Shown: one piece after another, positions 7,657 through 16,167 of the stretch | Layout of the letters: every line of letters begins with the position of its first letter | Numbering within the stretch: position 1 is the first letter of the stretch | Source of the DNA: VRUE01 sp963695835 | Lineage (GTDB): Bacteria > Actinomycetota > Thermoleophilia > Solirubrobacterales > 70-9 | DNA: 64,000 bases | NCBI GenBank assembly: GCA_963695835.1 | Contig: CAVOHR010000001.1 | Span: forward strand, 1,178,001 to 1,242,000 | Reading direction: 5' to 3' | Made by a program: the position numbers and the translations under genes | Notes under the pieces: model-generated | The model's database searches: none | Told to the model about the DNA's origin: nothing | Seen by the model: only the letters and a program-made list of their open reading frames with translations

Positions 7657-9344
7657 CAGTAAGTCCTCGCTTCCGGCTCCCACTGGGTGATGGTCACCTC
7701 TGAGTATGAGATCTCCGGCCCGTCGTCGCTCAGCTGCAGGTCGATGTGCTTGAGCCACTCCGCGTCGTTTCGCTCCGGGAAGTCGGTGCGGTACTGGGCG
7801 CCGCGGCTCTCCTTGCGCTCGAGCGCGGAGACGCAGACGCACTCGGCGTTGTCGAGCATGTAGCCGAGCTCGATCGCGCTGAGGATGTCCTGGTTGAAGA
7901 CGCTGCCGCGATCGTCGATGTAGGCGGACTCGGCCTCCTGCTTGAGCCGCCGCACGGTCTCCAGCGCCTGCTGGATGCCGGCCTCGTTGCGGAAGACGGC
8001 GACATGCTTGTCCATCGTCAGGCCCAGCTCGAGCTTGATCTCCGAGACGCGGCGGCCGGAGCCCTTCTCGCGCGCGGAGATCGCGTCGATACCGGCCTGC
8101 TCGGCCTCCAGCGCCTGCTTGGAGGGGCGCGAGCCGTCGATCCGCTTGGCGCGGGAGGCGGCGTCGACGCCCGAGCGGCGGCCGAAGATCAGCGTGTCGA
8201 GCAGCGAGTTGGCGCCGAGCCGGTTGCCGCCGTGGACCGAGACGCAGGCGGCCTCGCCCGCCGCGTAGAGGCCGGGGACGTCGGTGCGGCCGTCGACGTC
8301 GGTCTTGATGCCGCCCATCGTGTAGTGGTTGCCGGGCTTGATCCGGATCGGTTCCTTGGTGATGTCGACGCCGGCGAAGTCGCGGCCGACGAGGACGATC
8401 TCCCGCAGCGCCTCATGAATGCGCTTCCTCGGGACGACGGTGATGTCGAGCTCGACGGTGCCGTCCGGAAAGCCGCGGCCCTCGTCGATCTCGGTCTGCT
8501 CGGCGCGCGAGACGACGTCGCGCGAGGCCAGCTCCATCTTGTTCGGCGCGTAGCGCTCCATGAAGCGCTCGCCCTTGGCGTTGAGCAGGTGGGCGCCCTC
8601 GCCGCGGGCGCCCTCGGTGATCAGGAAGCCCTTGCCGGCCAGCGTCGTCGGGTGGTACTGGATCATCTCCATGTCCATCAGCTTCGCCCCGGCCCGGTAG
8701 GCCATCGAGATCCCGTCGCCGGTGCAGATCAAGGCGTTGGTGGTCGGCTTCCAGGCCTGGCCGTTGCCGCCGCAGGCGAGGATCACCGCCTTCGCCTCGA
8801 ACAGCTCCATCGAGCCGTCGGCGATGTTGCGGGTGACGACGCCGCAGCACTCGCCCTGCTCGTCGAGCGCCAGCGCGGTGCAGAACCACTCCTCGTAGCG
8901 GGCCACCTTCTCGGAGTGCTTCATCAGCTGCTCGTAGAGCACGTGCATGATCGCCTGGCCGGTGATGTCGGCGACGTAGTAGGTGCGCGCCGCCGAGGCT
9001 CCGCCGAAAGCGCGGGTGCCGAGCTTGCCCTCCTCGTTGCGGTGGAAGGTGACGCCGAGGTGCTCGAGGTGGAGGATCTCCTCCGGCGCCTCCCGGCACA
9101 TGACCTCGATCGCGTCCTGGTCGCCCAGGTAGTCGGAGCCCTTGATCGTGTCGAAGGCGTGCGACTCCCAGGAGTCGTCGGGGTTGAGCGCCGCGTTGAT
9201 CCCGCCCTGGGCCGCGTTGGAGTGCGACCGCACCGGGTGGACCTTGCTGAGGATGCCGACCGATACGCCCTGCTCCGCGGCCGCCAGCGCCGCCCTCTGC
9301 CCGGCCAGGCCGGCCCCGATCACCAGTACGTCATGGGTAGGCAC
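7656..9344 (-). CDS. sdhA: Succinate dehydrogenase flavoprotein subunit
   Basis: 562 residues. The N-terminal DVLVIGAGLAGQRAALAA is the FAD Rossmann motif, and RSHSNAAQGGINAAL contains the His that is covalently flavinylated in SdhA. HPTTLAGKGFLITEGARGEG and the Arg-rich catalytic segment are present. It oxidises succinate to fumarate in the TCA cycle. The GTG at 9344 is preferred since VPTHDVLVIG is the natural N-terminus; an ATG 81 bases further upstream would add an implausible tail across a palindrome. A TAGAGT box lies eight bases before the GTG. First gene of the sdhABE operon. Confidence 0.92.
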   Translation of the reverse strand: MPTHDVLVIGAGLAGQRAALAAAEQGVSVGILSKVHPVRSHSNAAQGGINAALNPDDSWESHAFDTIKGSDYLGDQDAIEVMCREAPEEILHLEHLGVTFHRNEEGKLGTRAFGGASAARTYYVADITGQAIMHVLYEQLMKHSEKVARYEEWFCTALALDEQGECCGVVTRNIADGSMELFEAKAVILACGGNGQAWKPTTNALICTGDGISMAYRAGAKLMDMEMIQYHPTTLAGKGFLITEGARGEGAHLLNAKGERFMERYAPNKMELASRDVVSRAEQTEIDEGRGFPDGTVELDITVVPRKRIHEALREIVLVGRDFAGVDITKEPIRIKPGNHYTMGGIKTDVDGRTDVPGLYAAGEAACVSVHGGNRLGANSLLDTLIFGRRSGVDAASRAKRIDGSRPSKQALEAEQAGIDAISAREKGSGRRVSEIKLELGLTMDKHVAVFRNEAGIQQALETVRRLKQEAESAYIDDRGSVFNQDILSAIELGYMLDNAECVCVSALERKESRGAQYRTDFPERNDAEWLKHIDLQLSDDGPEISYSEVTITQWEPEARTY

Positions 9345-9366
9345 GAACGCGCACTCTATAGAGGCA

Positions 9367-9390
9367 AAATCCGACTGCGCAGTCGGATTT
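9367..9390. promoter_or_regulatory. 24-bp perfect palindrome upstream of sdhA
   Basis: Arms AAATCCGACTGC / GCAGTCGGATTT meet with no spacer. It lies 23 bases upstream of the sdhA GTG, where a repressor could block transcription, and 49 bases after the M28 peptidase stop. On the minus strand it is followed by a short T run, so a weak intrinsic terminator for the peptidase gene is the alternative reading. Confidence 0.5.
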
Positions 9391-9399
9391 CGACCCGGC

Positions 9400-9452
9400 G
9401 GACGTGCCGGCGATTCAGCGCCCACATAAGGGGTCCAATCACCGGCACGTCC
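9400..9452 (-). terminator. GGACGTGCC hairpin at the end of the M28 peptidase gene
   Basis: An 11-bp perfect inverted repeat (GGACGTGCCGG / CCGGCACGTCC) spans the stop codon of the peptidase gene with a 31-base loop. A similar GGACGTGCC hairpin lies after the MMPL gene at 29091. There is no T run of its own. Confidence 0.35.
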
Positions 9453-10629
9453 CCTGCAGCCAGCGGTCGTCGAGGCGGCGGATCGCCGCCTCGGCGAGGC
9501 GGATCCCGTCGGCGACCGTGCCGAAGTCGACGTTCTCGGCGAGGTCGTGCCACCAGTGGTAGTTGGCGGGCTGCTTGAGCTCGGTGCAGCTCGCCAGCAC
9601 CGCGGTCTCGTAGCCGGCGGCCAGCGACTCGAGGCCGTCGGTGCCGTTGCGCAGCCGCAGGTTGGGGTAGAGCCAGATGCCGAGCTCCTCGGCGAGGCCG
9701 TCGATCAGCGCCAGCGAGCGCGGCGGGTACTCGCGCATCCTCAGGAAGCCCTCGCCGCGCAGGACGAGCAGGTGCGGCGACCCGAGCGTCTCCAGGCAGA
9801 GGAAGAAGGTGCTCTCACGCGGCAGGCCGGGGAAGTGGCGCTCGCCGAAGGCCTTCATGCCCTCGCTGAACGACTCCTCCGAGCCGGCCGAGAGGAGGAC
9901 GACCCGCAGGCTCTCCGGTGGCTCCTCGACCAGGCGCTCCGCCAGTGCCAGCAGGGCGATCACGGCGGTGCCGTTGTCGTTGGCGCCGGGGACGGCGTCG
10001 CGCAGGCCGATCTCCGCCATCGCCGCCGCCGCGCCGGCGCCGAAGAGGACGCCGAGCCTGGACAGCAGGCGCCTGCCGGTCAGCGCGCCGAGCGCGGCGA
10101 GGATCGGGCCGGCGAGCACCGGCGCCATCAGCGGCGGGCTGGTGTCGCTGCGCTCGATCATCCCCAGCCGGTCGGCGATCTCCGGTAGCCGCGGGTGGAA
10201 GACGAGGCCGGAGTGGGCGGCATCGTGGTGGGAGATCAGGACGACGGTGCGCTCGGCCTCGGCCGGGCCGAGCTCGCAGACGACGTTGTAGGTGGTGCGG
10301 CGCGGCAGCGCCCGGCGCAGCAGCCGCTTGCCCGGCGGGTAGTCGCTGACCATCCCCGCCGCCGCGGCGCCGGCGACGACGCCGCCGAGCAGCCGCCGCC
10401 CGCGCAGGGCGGCGATCCCGCCCAGCGCGCCGAGCGTCGCGCCGATCCCCAGCGGCCACCAGTAGGTGCCGTGGGCGGCCTCGGCCTCGATCCGCGCCTC
10501 GGCGCCGAGCTCGGCGAAGCGCTCTACCAGCCACTCGGCGGCGCGCCGCTCGCCCTCCGAGGCGGATGGGCGGTCGATCCGCTCCAGCTCCTCCAGCTGC
10601 GCACGCATGCGATCCCGGTCGGGCGCCAT
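9439..10629 (-). CDS. M28-family metallopeptidase with central membrane segments
   Basis: 396 residues. Zinc-ligand motifs of the M28 aminopeptidase family are visible: SHHDAAHSG, PGANDNGTAV, GSEESFSEGM, and a late YHWWHDLAENVD supplying the final His. Two hydrophobic segments (residues ~57-95 and ~175-205) interrupt the N-terminal half, suggesting a membrane-anchored enzyme. Substrate unknown. It is divergent from the M50 protease, 58 bp away; a TAGGGT box precedes its ATG by nine bases. The stop codon lies inside an inverted repeat. Confidence 0.8.
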   Translation of the reverse strand: MAPDRDRMRAQLEELERIDRPSASEGERRAAEWLVERFAELGAEARIEAEAAHGTYWWPLGIGATLGALGGIAALRGRRLLGGVVAGAAAAGMVSDYPPGKRLLRRALPRRTTYNVVCELGPAEAERTVVLISHHDAAHSGLVFHPRLPEIADRLGMIERSDTSPPLMAPVLAGPILAALGALTGRRLLSRLGVLFGAGAAAAMAEIGLRDAVPGANDNGTAVIALLALAERLVEEPPESLRVVLLSAGSEESFSEGMKAFGERHFPGLPRESTFFLCLETLGSPHLLVLRGEGFLRMREYPPRSLALIDGLAEELGIWLYPNLRLRNGTDGLESLAAGYETAVLASCTELKQPANYHWWHDLAENVDFGTVADGIRLAEAAIRRLDDRWLQGTCR

Positions 10630-10675
10630 TGCGGCGCGACCCTACCGGCCGCGCGGGGTCCTTCGGGCGGACCCC

Positions 10676-10681
10676 TACCAT
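10676..10681 (+). promoter_or_regulatory. -10 box of the M50 protease gene, leaderless spacing
   Basis: TACCAT followed by exactly six bases and the ATG at 10688. No Shine-Dalgarno sequence. Confidence 0.45.
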
Positions 10682-10687
10682 TGAACG

Positions 10688-11848
10688 ATGTTCGGCGGCT
10701 CGATCACGCTCTTCCACGTCCGCGGCATCCGCATCGCGGTCGACTGGTCCTGGTTCCTGGTCCTCTTCCTGGTCATCTTCTGGCTCTCGCGCTTCTACGG
10801 CGACATCCTCGGTGAGAGCAGCTCCGCCTCGACGCCGTTCCTGCTGGCGCTGATCAGCGCCGCCGGCTTCTTCGGCTCGATCGTCCTGCACGAGCTCGGC
10901 CACGCGCTGGTCGCGATGCGCAACGGGATCGGCATCTCCAGCATCCAGCTCTGGATCTTCGGCGGGATGGCGCGGATGGACCGCGAATCCGACCGCCCGG
11001 CGACCGAGTTCAAGGTGGCGATCGCCGGGCCGCTGGTGACCCTGGCGATCGTCGTCCTCCTCGCCGCGGTCGGCCTCGCCGCGGCCGGCGCCGAGGACTT
11101 CCGCAAGGCGGCGCTGGTCGAGGGCAACGCCGGCACCTCGGGCGTGCTGGCGATGGTCGCCTGGCTGGCCTCGATCAACTTCCTCGTCCTCGTCTTCAAC
11201 CTGCTGCCGGCCTTCCCGATGGACGGCGGCCGGGTGGTGCGGGCGATCGCCTGGTGGCGGACGGGAGACCGCACCGCGGCGACCCGCTTCGCCGCCAACC
11301 TCGGCCGCGTCTTCGCCTACCTGTTCATCGGCGGCGGCCTGGTCCTCGCCTTCACCGGCTACGTCTTCGGCGGCGTCTGGCTGGCGCTGATCGGCATGGT
11401 GATCAACGGCTCGGCCCGTGCCGCCTCGATGCAGACCGCGATCTCCGGCCGCATAGAGGGCGTGCGGGTGTCCGACGTCATGGACCGCCAGCCGGTGGCG
11501 ATCCCCAGCGAGCTGAGCGTCGAGCGGGCCCTCGACGAGTACTTCCACCGCTACCGCTGGCCCTGGTTCCCGGTCGTCGATGCCGCTTACCGCTTCCTGG
11601 GCCTTGTCGCCAAAGACAAAGCCGACGAGGTCCCGGAGACCTCCCGCTCGACATCACTCGTCTCCGACCTCGTCGAGCGGGACGACGGCACCTTCCAGAT
11701 TTCCGAGGACGCTCCGCTGGACACGCTCCTCGCGAACCGCTCTCTGCGCCGCTTCGGCGCCCTGATGGCGGTCGACGCCGACGGTCGCCTCTGCGGCGTG
11801 ATCACCGCCGAGCAGGTGGGCCGGGCGCTGAGAGACGCGACGGGGTAG
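10688..11848 (+). CDS. Site-2 protease (M50 family) with C-terminal CBS domains
   Basis: 386 residues. Active-site HELGH is at residues 68-72 in the second membrane helix, and NLLPAFPMDGGRVV supplies the third zinc ligand (Asp179). Six or so helices end near residue 220, followed by a pair of CBS domains (SDVMDRQPVAIPSELSVERAL... and LVSDLVERDDGTFQISEDAPLDTL). Intramembrane proteases of this group cut anti-sigma factors or other membrane proteins, with CBS domains sensing nucleotides. The partner is not encoded nearby. The TAG stop abuts a family-A hairpin repeat. Confidence 0.9.
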   Translation: MFGGSITLFHVRGIRIAVDWSWFLVLFLVIFWLSRFYGDILGESSSASTPFLLALISAAGFFGSIVLHELGHALVAMRNGIGISSIQLWIFGGMARMDRESDRPATEFKVAIAGPLVTLAIVVLLAAVGLAAAGAEDFRKAALVEGNAGTSGVLAMVAWLASINFLVLVFNLLPAFPMDGGRVVRAIAWWRTGDRTAATRFAANLGRVFAYLFIGGGLVLAFTGYVFGGVWLALIGMVINGSARAASMQTAISGRIEGVRVSDVMDRQPVAIPSELSVERALDEYFHRYRWPWFPVVDAAYRFLGLVAKDKADEVPETSRSTSLVSDLVERDDGTFQISEDAPLDTLLANRSLRRFGALMAVDADGRLCGVITAEQVGRALRDATG

Positions 11849-11955
11849 GGGGTCGGGTAGGGGTCTCCACTTAACTTTTTCCGAAGACAGTCCGCGGCTG
11901 TCCGCGATTGCTTCCGCGGAAAAAGTACAAGACGTTCCGCCCCCTGCCGGACCCC
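11849..11955. repeat. Family A palindromic element, copy 1
   Basis: 107 bp starting at the base after the M50 stop codon. Outer arms of ~16 bases pair with mismatches (GGGTCGGGTAGGGG against CCCCTGCCGGACCCC). The inner blocks CTTAACTTTTTCCGAAGACA and GGAAAAAGTACAAGACGTTC are shared with the other three copies. Orientation is opposite to copies 2 and 4. It lies between convergent genes, so it may act as a bidirectional terminator. Confidence 0.8.
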
Positions 11956-12112
11956 TCCTCGCCAGCGGCTCCGAGGGCACTGAGGAGAGCTGGGACAAGC
12001 CACACCCGAGGGCGTAGTCAGCCAGGGATTCGGGTAAGGGGGGCGCTCAAGGAGCTGGCCGTGCTTCCGCCGCGACCATGCCGCTCTGGTGCGCGGCACC
12101 GCCTGACCGGCG
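11956..12112. other. Gene-free spacer
   Basis: About 155 bases between the family A repeat and the 50-bp palindrome. No convincing coding signal, promoter or RNA structure was seen in it. Confidence 0.5.
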
Positions 12113-12162
12113 GCCGAGCGGTCACTTGAGCACAGGATCCTGTGCTCAAGTGACCGCTCGGC
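12113..12162. repeat. 50-bp perfect palindrome (family C), 3' side of the Vsr-like gene
   Basis: A perfect palindrome centred on GGATCC, with arms containing GGTCACTTGAGCACA. It includes the stop codon of the convergent Vsr-like nuclease-fold gene (TGA at 12146-12148). A related 36-bp element overlaps that gene's start at 13081. It can form a very stable hairpin or cruciform and may terminate transcription from both sides. Confidence 0.85.
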
Positions 12163-13099
12163 TCGTTTCCTGCTGAAGTCGGGCGCGCTCTGCCGCGCGG
12201 CGCAGCACCTGGCGGACGTACGCCGGTTCACGGGCGACCTGCCAGTGGGAGAAGCGCAGCGGCCACAGGCCGGCGGCCAGGTGCGCCTGGTCGCGTTCCA
12301 GGCCCCGCCTCTGCTGGGACGCGGTGCGGTGGTAGCGCAGGCCGTCGGCCTCGACCACGATCCCCAGCTCGGGCCAGAAGAAATCGACTTCGTAGCCGTT
12401 CACCCAGGCTTTCGTCTCCGGAACCGGCAGGCCGGCGGTCTTGGCGAGCGGCCGCATCGCCTGCTCCAGGTCGGAGTCGCTGAGCCGGAAGTGGAGCGGG
12501 TCGAGCAGCTTGCGCAGTGCCGCGACGCCGGGCACCCCGCGGTGGTCGTCGAGCGCCCCGTAGAGCGCGTCCGCCGCCACCCGATCGAGCTTGTCGGCCT
12601 CGTTGACGGCGCGCTCGAGTCGCGCCGGAGGAAGCCGCGTCGCCTGGTCGATCAGCGTGCGCACCGGCGAGGTGACTGGGATGCCTTCGTGTTCGGTCAC
12701 GTCGCGCGGGCGCAGCGCGGTGCGGCGGTGGGCGCGGATGCCCGGCCGCCGGCAGCGCCTACCCGGCGGCAGCGACGCCTCGACCAGGCTGCGCGGCTCG
12801 GAGCCGAACCCCCACAGCGCTGCGGCGCTGCCGTGGCTGAGCACCGCCTCGGGCCCGCAGGCCAGCACCGCTGCCATCCAGCGCCCGTGCCGGCTCAGCT
12901 CGGGCCGCCCCACCGCGTACACGCCGCGCCGCACGGCGTGCAGGCGCCCGCTCTTCACCCGCCAGCGGATCGAGGACCGTTCCAGTCCCAGCGCGAGCAG
13001 CTGGCGGTGTGCGACGACGCCGTGCTGGCGCTCCACGAGCGCCCAGATACGCCGGTCGCGCGCCCGCACGTCCCACCCCCGGTCACTTTGCAGCACCAT
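12146..13099 (-). CDS. AbiEi-antitoxin-like N-domain plus DUF559 (Vsr-like nuclease fold) protein
   Basis: 317 residues. The N-terminus (ALVERQHGVVAHRQLLALGLERSSIRWRVKSGRLHAVRRGVYAVG) is the winged-helix domain annotated as type IV AbiEi antitoxin. The C-terminus (VNGYEVDFFWPELGIVVEADGLRYH...RDQAHLAAGLWPLRFSHWQV) is DUF559, related to the Vsr endonuclease fold, with D-(X)n-E-(X)-D as likely metal residues. Such genes are numerous orphans in actinobacteria, and the function is not established. Remarkably, both ends lie inside matching palindromic repeats; the first ~7 codons from the ATG at 13099 are repeat sequence, so the true start may be further in. Confidence 0.75.
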   Translation of the reverse strand: MVLQSDRGWDVRARDRRIWALVERQHGVVAHRQLLALGLERSSIRWRVKSGRLHAVRRGVYAVGRPELSRHGRWMAAVLACGPEAVLSHGSAAALWGFGSEPRSLVEASLPPGRRCRRPGIRAHRRTALRPRDVTEHEGIPVTSPVRTLIDQATRLPPARLERAVNEADKLDRVAADALYGALDDHRGVPGVAALRKLLDPLHFRLSDSDLEQAMRPLAKTAGLPVPETKAWVNGYEVDFFWPELGIVVEADGLRYHRTASQQRRGLERDQAHLAAGLWPLRFSHWQVAREPAYVRQVLRRAAERARLQQETSRAVT

Positions 13100-13116
13100 C
13101 CTGTGCTCAAGTGACC
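13081..13116. repeat. Family C palindromic element, 5' side of the Vsr-like gene
   Basis: 36 bp aligned base for base with 12120-12155. The right halves are identical over 19 bases (ATCCTGTGCTCAAGTGACC) and the left end GGTCACTT is shared, but the middle of the left arm has diverged, so this copy no longer forms a perfect palindrome. It contains the annotated start codon of the Vsr-like gene. Confidence 0.75.
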
Positions 13117-13139
13117 AGCCGTGTGTTTTCTCCCCCCCT

Positions 13140-14807
13140 CTACTGCAAGTTGTGGCGCTCGATGATGCGGGCGAAGTCGGTGCCGGCCGGGAGGGTGCCG
13201 AAGGCGTAGCCCCAATCGTCCTCGAGGCGTGACGCGCAGAAGGTATCGGCGACGGCCGGATCGCCGTAGCGGATCAGGAGGGACGCCTGAAGAGCCAGCG
13301 CCATCTTCTCGACGATGCGGCGGGCGCGGTGCTGGATCGTCTCGACCTCGCCGGGGACTTCGCCGCGAAGCGCGGTGACGTAGGCGTCCAGCCGCGGCTC
13401 GGCGCCGGCGCCCTCGAGCACCTCGGCGAAGAAGGCGTCGACGGAGGCCGGGGTCTTAACCATGGCGCGCAGCACGTCGAGGCACTGGACGTTGCCCGAG
13501 CCCTCCCAGATCGAGCCCAGCGGGCTTTCGCGGAAGAGGCGCGGCATCCCCGACTCCTCGATGTAGCCGTTGCCGCCGAGGCACTCCAGGCACTCGCCGG
13601 CGTGCGAGGGCCCCCGCTTGCAGGTCCAGTACTTGAGCACGGCGGTGGCGATCCGCTTGAACGCCGCCGCCCCCTCGTCGCCCGCGGCTGACTCGTCGTA
13701 GGCGCGGGCCAGCCGCATCGCCGCGACGGTCGCGGCCTCGGACTCGACGCAGAGGTCGGCGAGGACGTTGCGCATCAGCGGTTGCTCGATCAGCTCCCTG
13801 CCGAAGGCGGAGCGGTGGGCGGTGTGGTGGAGGGCCTGCACGACGCCGGCCCGGAAGCCCGTGGCGGCGCCGATCATGCAGTCGAGCCGGGTGTGGTTGA
13901 CCATCTCGATGATCGTCCGCACGCCGCGACCCTCCTCGCCGACCATCCGCGCCCAGGCCCCGTCGAGCTCGACCTCGGCCAGGGCGTTCGAGCGGTTTCC
14001 CATCTTGTCCTTGAGCCGCTGGATGCGGAAGGCGTTGCGCTCGCCGTCCGGCGTCCAGCGCGGCAGCAGGAAGCAGGAGAGGCCGGAGTCGGTCTGGGCG
14101 AGGACGAGGAAGGCGTCGCACATCGGCGCCGAGCAGAACCACTTGTGGCCGACGATCTCGTACTCGCCCCCCGGCCCGTCGCCGTTCAGAGGCACGGCGA
14201 CGGTGGTGTTGGCGCGCACGTCGGAGCCGCCCTGCTTCTCGGTCAGCCACATCCCACAGGTCGCTCCCCGCTTGCGGTCAGCCGGGATCGGGCGCTCGTC
14301 GTAGTCGAGCGAGTGGAAGCGCGGCTCCCACTCCTCGGCTACGTCCGGCTGCTTGCGCAGCGCCGGGATCACCGAGTAGGTCATCGAGATCGGGCAGCCG
14401 ACGCCGCCCTCGGCCTGCATCAGCAGCATGAACATCGCGGCGCGGGCGACGTGGGCGCCGGGGCCCGGTTCGCGCCAGGGCGAGGCGTGCAGGCCGTGTC
14501 CGATCCCGATCCGCATCAGTTCGTGCCAGGAGCTGTCGAACTCGACCTCGTCGATGCGGTGGCCGTAGCGGTCGTGGGTGTGCAGCTCGGGCCTGCGCTC
14601 GTTCGCCTCGAAGCCCCAGCGGATCGTCTGCCGGGAGCCGCAGATCGCCCCCAGCTCGCGCGCCTCGACCTCGGCCCACCCGGCGCCCTCGCGGCGCAGC
14701 GCCTCGGCCAGGGGGCGATCGGCGTCGAACGGGTTGTAGTCCTCCAGGGGAGGAGGCTGGTTGAAGACCTCGTGGGTGCTGCCCGACTCGCGCTCGACGG
14801 TCGCCAT
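13140..14807 (-). CDS. Acyl-CoA dehydrogenase, AidB-like
   Basis: 555 residues, longer than the usual ~380, as in the AidB/IBR3-like branch. Motifs are GMWLTEKQGGSDV (FAD/substrate loop), HKWFCSAPMCD, the helical RTIIEMVNHTRLDCMIGAATG, and the C-terminal YIEESGMPRLFRESPLGSIWEGSGNVQCLDVLRA, which contains the region of the catalytic base. It probably oxidises an acyl-CoA, or like AidB has a protective or unknown role; the substrate is not predictable. It is divergent from icd; ATG 14807 gives a natural N-terminus (MATVERESGSTHEV). Confidence 0.88.
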   Translation of the reverse strand: MATVERESGSTHEVFNQPPPLEDYNPFDADRPLAEALRREGAGWAEVEARELGAICGSRQTIRWGFEANERRPELHTHDRYGHRIDEVEFDSSWHELMRIGIGHGLHASPWREPGPGAHVARAAMFMLLMQAEGGVGCPISMTYSVIPALRKQPDVAEEWEPRFHSLDYDERPIPADRKRGATCGMWLTEKQGGSDVRANTTVAVPLNGDGPGGEYEIVGHKWFCSAPMCDAFLVLAQTDSGLSCFLLPRWTPDGERNAFRIQRLKDKMGNRSNALAEVELDGAWARMVGEEGRGVRTIIEMVNHTRLDCMIGAATGFRAGVVQALHHTAHRSAFGRELIEQPLMRNVLADLCVESEAATVAAMRLARAYDESAAGDEGAAAFKRIATAVLKYWTCKRGPSHAGECLECLGGNGYIEESGMPRLFRESPLGSIWEGSGNVQCLDVLRAMVKTPASVDAFFAEVLEGAGAEPRLDAYVTALRGEVPGEVETIQHRARRIVEKMALALQASLLIRYGDPAVADTFCASRLEDDWGYAFGTLPAGTDFARIIERHNLQ

Positions 14808-14897
14808 TGCCTTGATTGTGCCACCGGGGAGCGTCTCGGTGCGCTCACCCCACCGCGCCGCCGACATCGGCCCGCCGTCGATAGGATCGCCGCCGCC

Positions 14898-16127
14898 GTG
14901 GCAGCGGACACATCCAAGATCCAGGTCAAGCACCCGGTAGTCGAGCTCGATGGCGACGAGATGACCCGGATCATCTGGTCGTTCATCAAAGAGCAGCTGA
15001 TCCTCCCCTACCTCGACGTCGAGCTGCTCTACTTCGACCTCTCGATCGAGAGCCGCGACGCGACCGGAGACCGGATCACGGTCGACGCCGCCAGGGCGAT
15101 CGAGCGGCACGGGGTGGGGGTCAAGTGCGCGACGATCACCCCCGACGAGGCGCGGGTGGAGGAGTTCGGCCTGAAGGAGATGTACCCCTCGCCCAACGGG
15201 ACGATCCGCAACATCCTCGGCGGCGTCATCTTCCGCGAGCCGATCGTGATCTCCAACGTCCCGCGGCTGGTGCCCGGCTGGACGAAGCCGATCGTGATCG
15301 GCCGCCACGCCTTCGGCGACCAGTACCGGGCGACCGACATGGTCGTCCCCGGCGAGGGGACGCTGACCCTCACCTACACCCCGAAGGACGGCGCCGAGCC
15401 GATCGAGCTCGATGTCTACGACTACCCCGGCGCCGGCGTCGCGATGGCGATGTACAACCTCGACGACTCGATCCGCGACTTCGCCCGTGCCTCGATGCGC
15501 TACGGCCTCGACCGCGGCTACCCGGTCTACCTCTCGACCAAGAACACGATCCTGAAGCGCTACGACGGTCGCTTCAAGGACATCTTCGCCGAGGTGTACG
15601 AGAACGAGTTCAAAGCCGACTTCGAGGCGAAGGGACTGAGCTACGAACACCGGCTGATCGACGACATGGTCGCCGCCGCGCTGAAGTGGGAAGGCGGCTA
15701 CTTGTGGGCCTGCAAGAACTACGACGGCGACGTGCAGTCCGACACCGTCGCCCAGGGCTTCGGCTCGCTGGGACTGATGACCAGCGTGCTGATGAGCCCC
15801 GACGGCAAGACGGTGGAGGCGGAGGCGGCGCACGGCACCGTCACCCGCCACTTCCGCCAGCACCAGGAAGGCAAGCCGACCTCGACCAACCCGATCGCCT
15901 CGATCTTCGCCTGGACGCGCGGCCTCGCCGCCCGCGGTCGCCTCGACGGGACCCCCGAGGTGTCGCGGTTCGCCGCGACGCTGGAGCAGGTTTGCATCGA
16001 GACGGTGGAGAGCGGCAAGATGACCAAGGACCTGGCGCTGCTGGTCGGCCCGGAGCAGCAGTTCCTCACCACGCAGGAGTTCCTCGCCGCGATCGACGAG
16101 CGCCTGCAGCACGTCATGGCCTCATAG
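14898..16127 (+). CDS. icd: NADP-dependent isocitrate dehydrogenase, type II
   Basis: 409 residues. The N-terminus KHPVVELDGDEMTRIIWSFIKEQLI and motifs PNGTIRNILGG, RHAFGDQYRATD and YPVYLSTKNTILKRYDGRFKD mark the dimeric, eukaryote-like NADP-IDH (type II) rather than the Escherichia coli type. It converts isocitrate to 2-oxoglutarate and CO2. GTG 14898 is chosen because homologs start just before the conserved KHPVVELDGDEMTR; the open frame upstream is antisense to the acyl-CoA dehydrogenase. A TAGGAT box lies ten bases before it. mdh follows after 40 bases in the same direction, a TCA-cycle pair. Confidence 0.93.
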   Translation: MAADTSKIQVKHPVVELDGDEMTRIIWSFIKEQLILPYLDVELLYFDLSIESRDATGDRITVDAARAIERHGVGVKCATITPDEARVEEFGLKEMYPSPNGTIRNILGGVIFREPIVISNVPRLVPGWTKPIVIGRHAFGDQYRATDMVVPGEGTLTLTYTPKDGAEPIELDVYDYPGAGVAMAMYNLDDSIRDFARASMRYGLDRGYPVYLSTKNTILKRYDGRFKDIFAEVYENEFKADFEAKGLSYEHRLIDDMVAAALKWEGGYLWACKNYDGDVQSDTVAQGFGSLGLMTSVLMSPDGKTVEAEAAHGTVTRHFRQHQEGKPTSTNPIASIFAWTRGLAARGRLDGTPEVSRFAATLEQVCIETVESGKMTKDLALLVGPEQQFLTTQEFLAAIDERLQHVMAS

Positions 16128-16167
16128 AGCGCTTCACACTTCAAACCACGACTCAGGAGACGATTAC

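Noticed and set aside
12001..12120. Possible small RNA or gene in the spacer after the first family A repeat
   Set aside because: No promoter, conserved structure or codon pattern could be pointed to.
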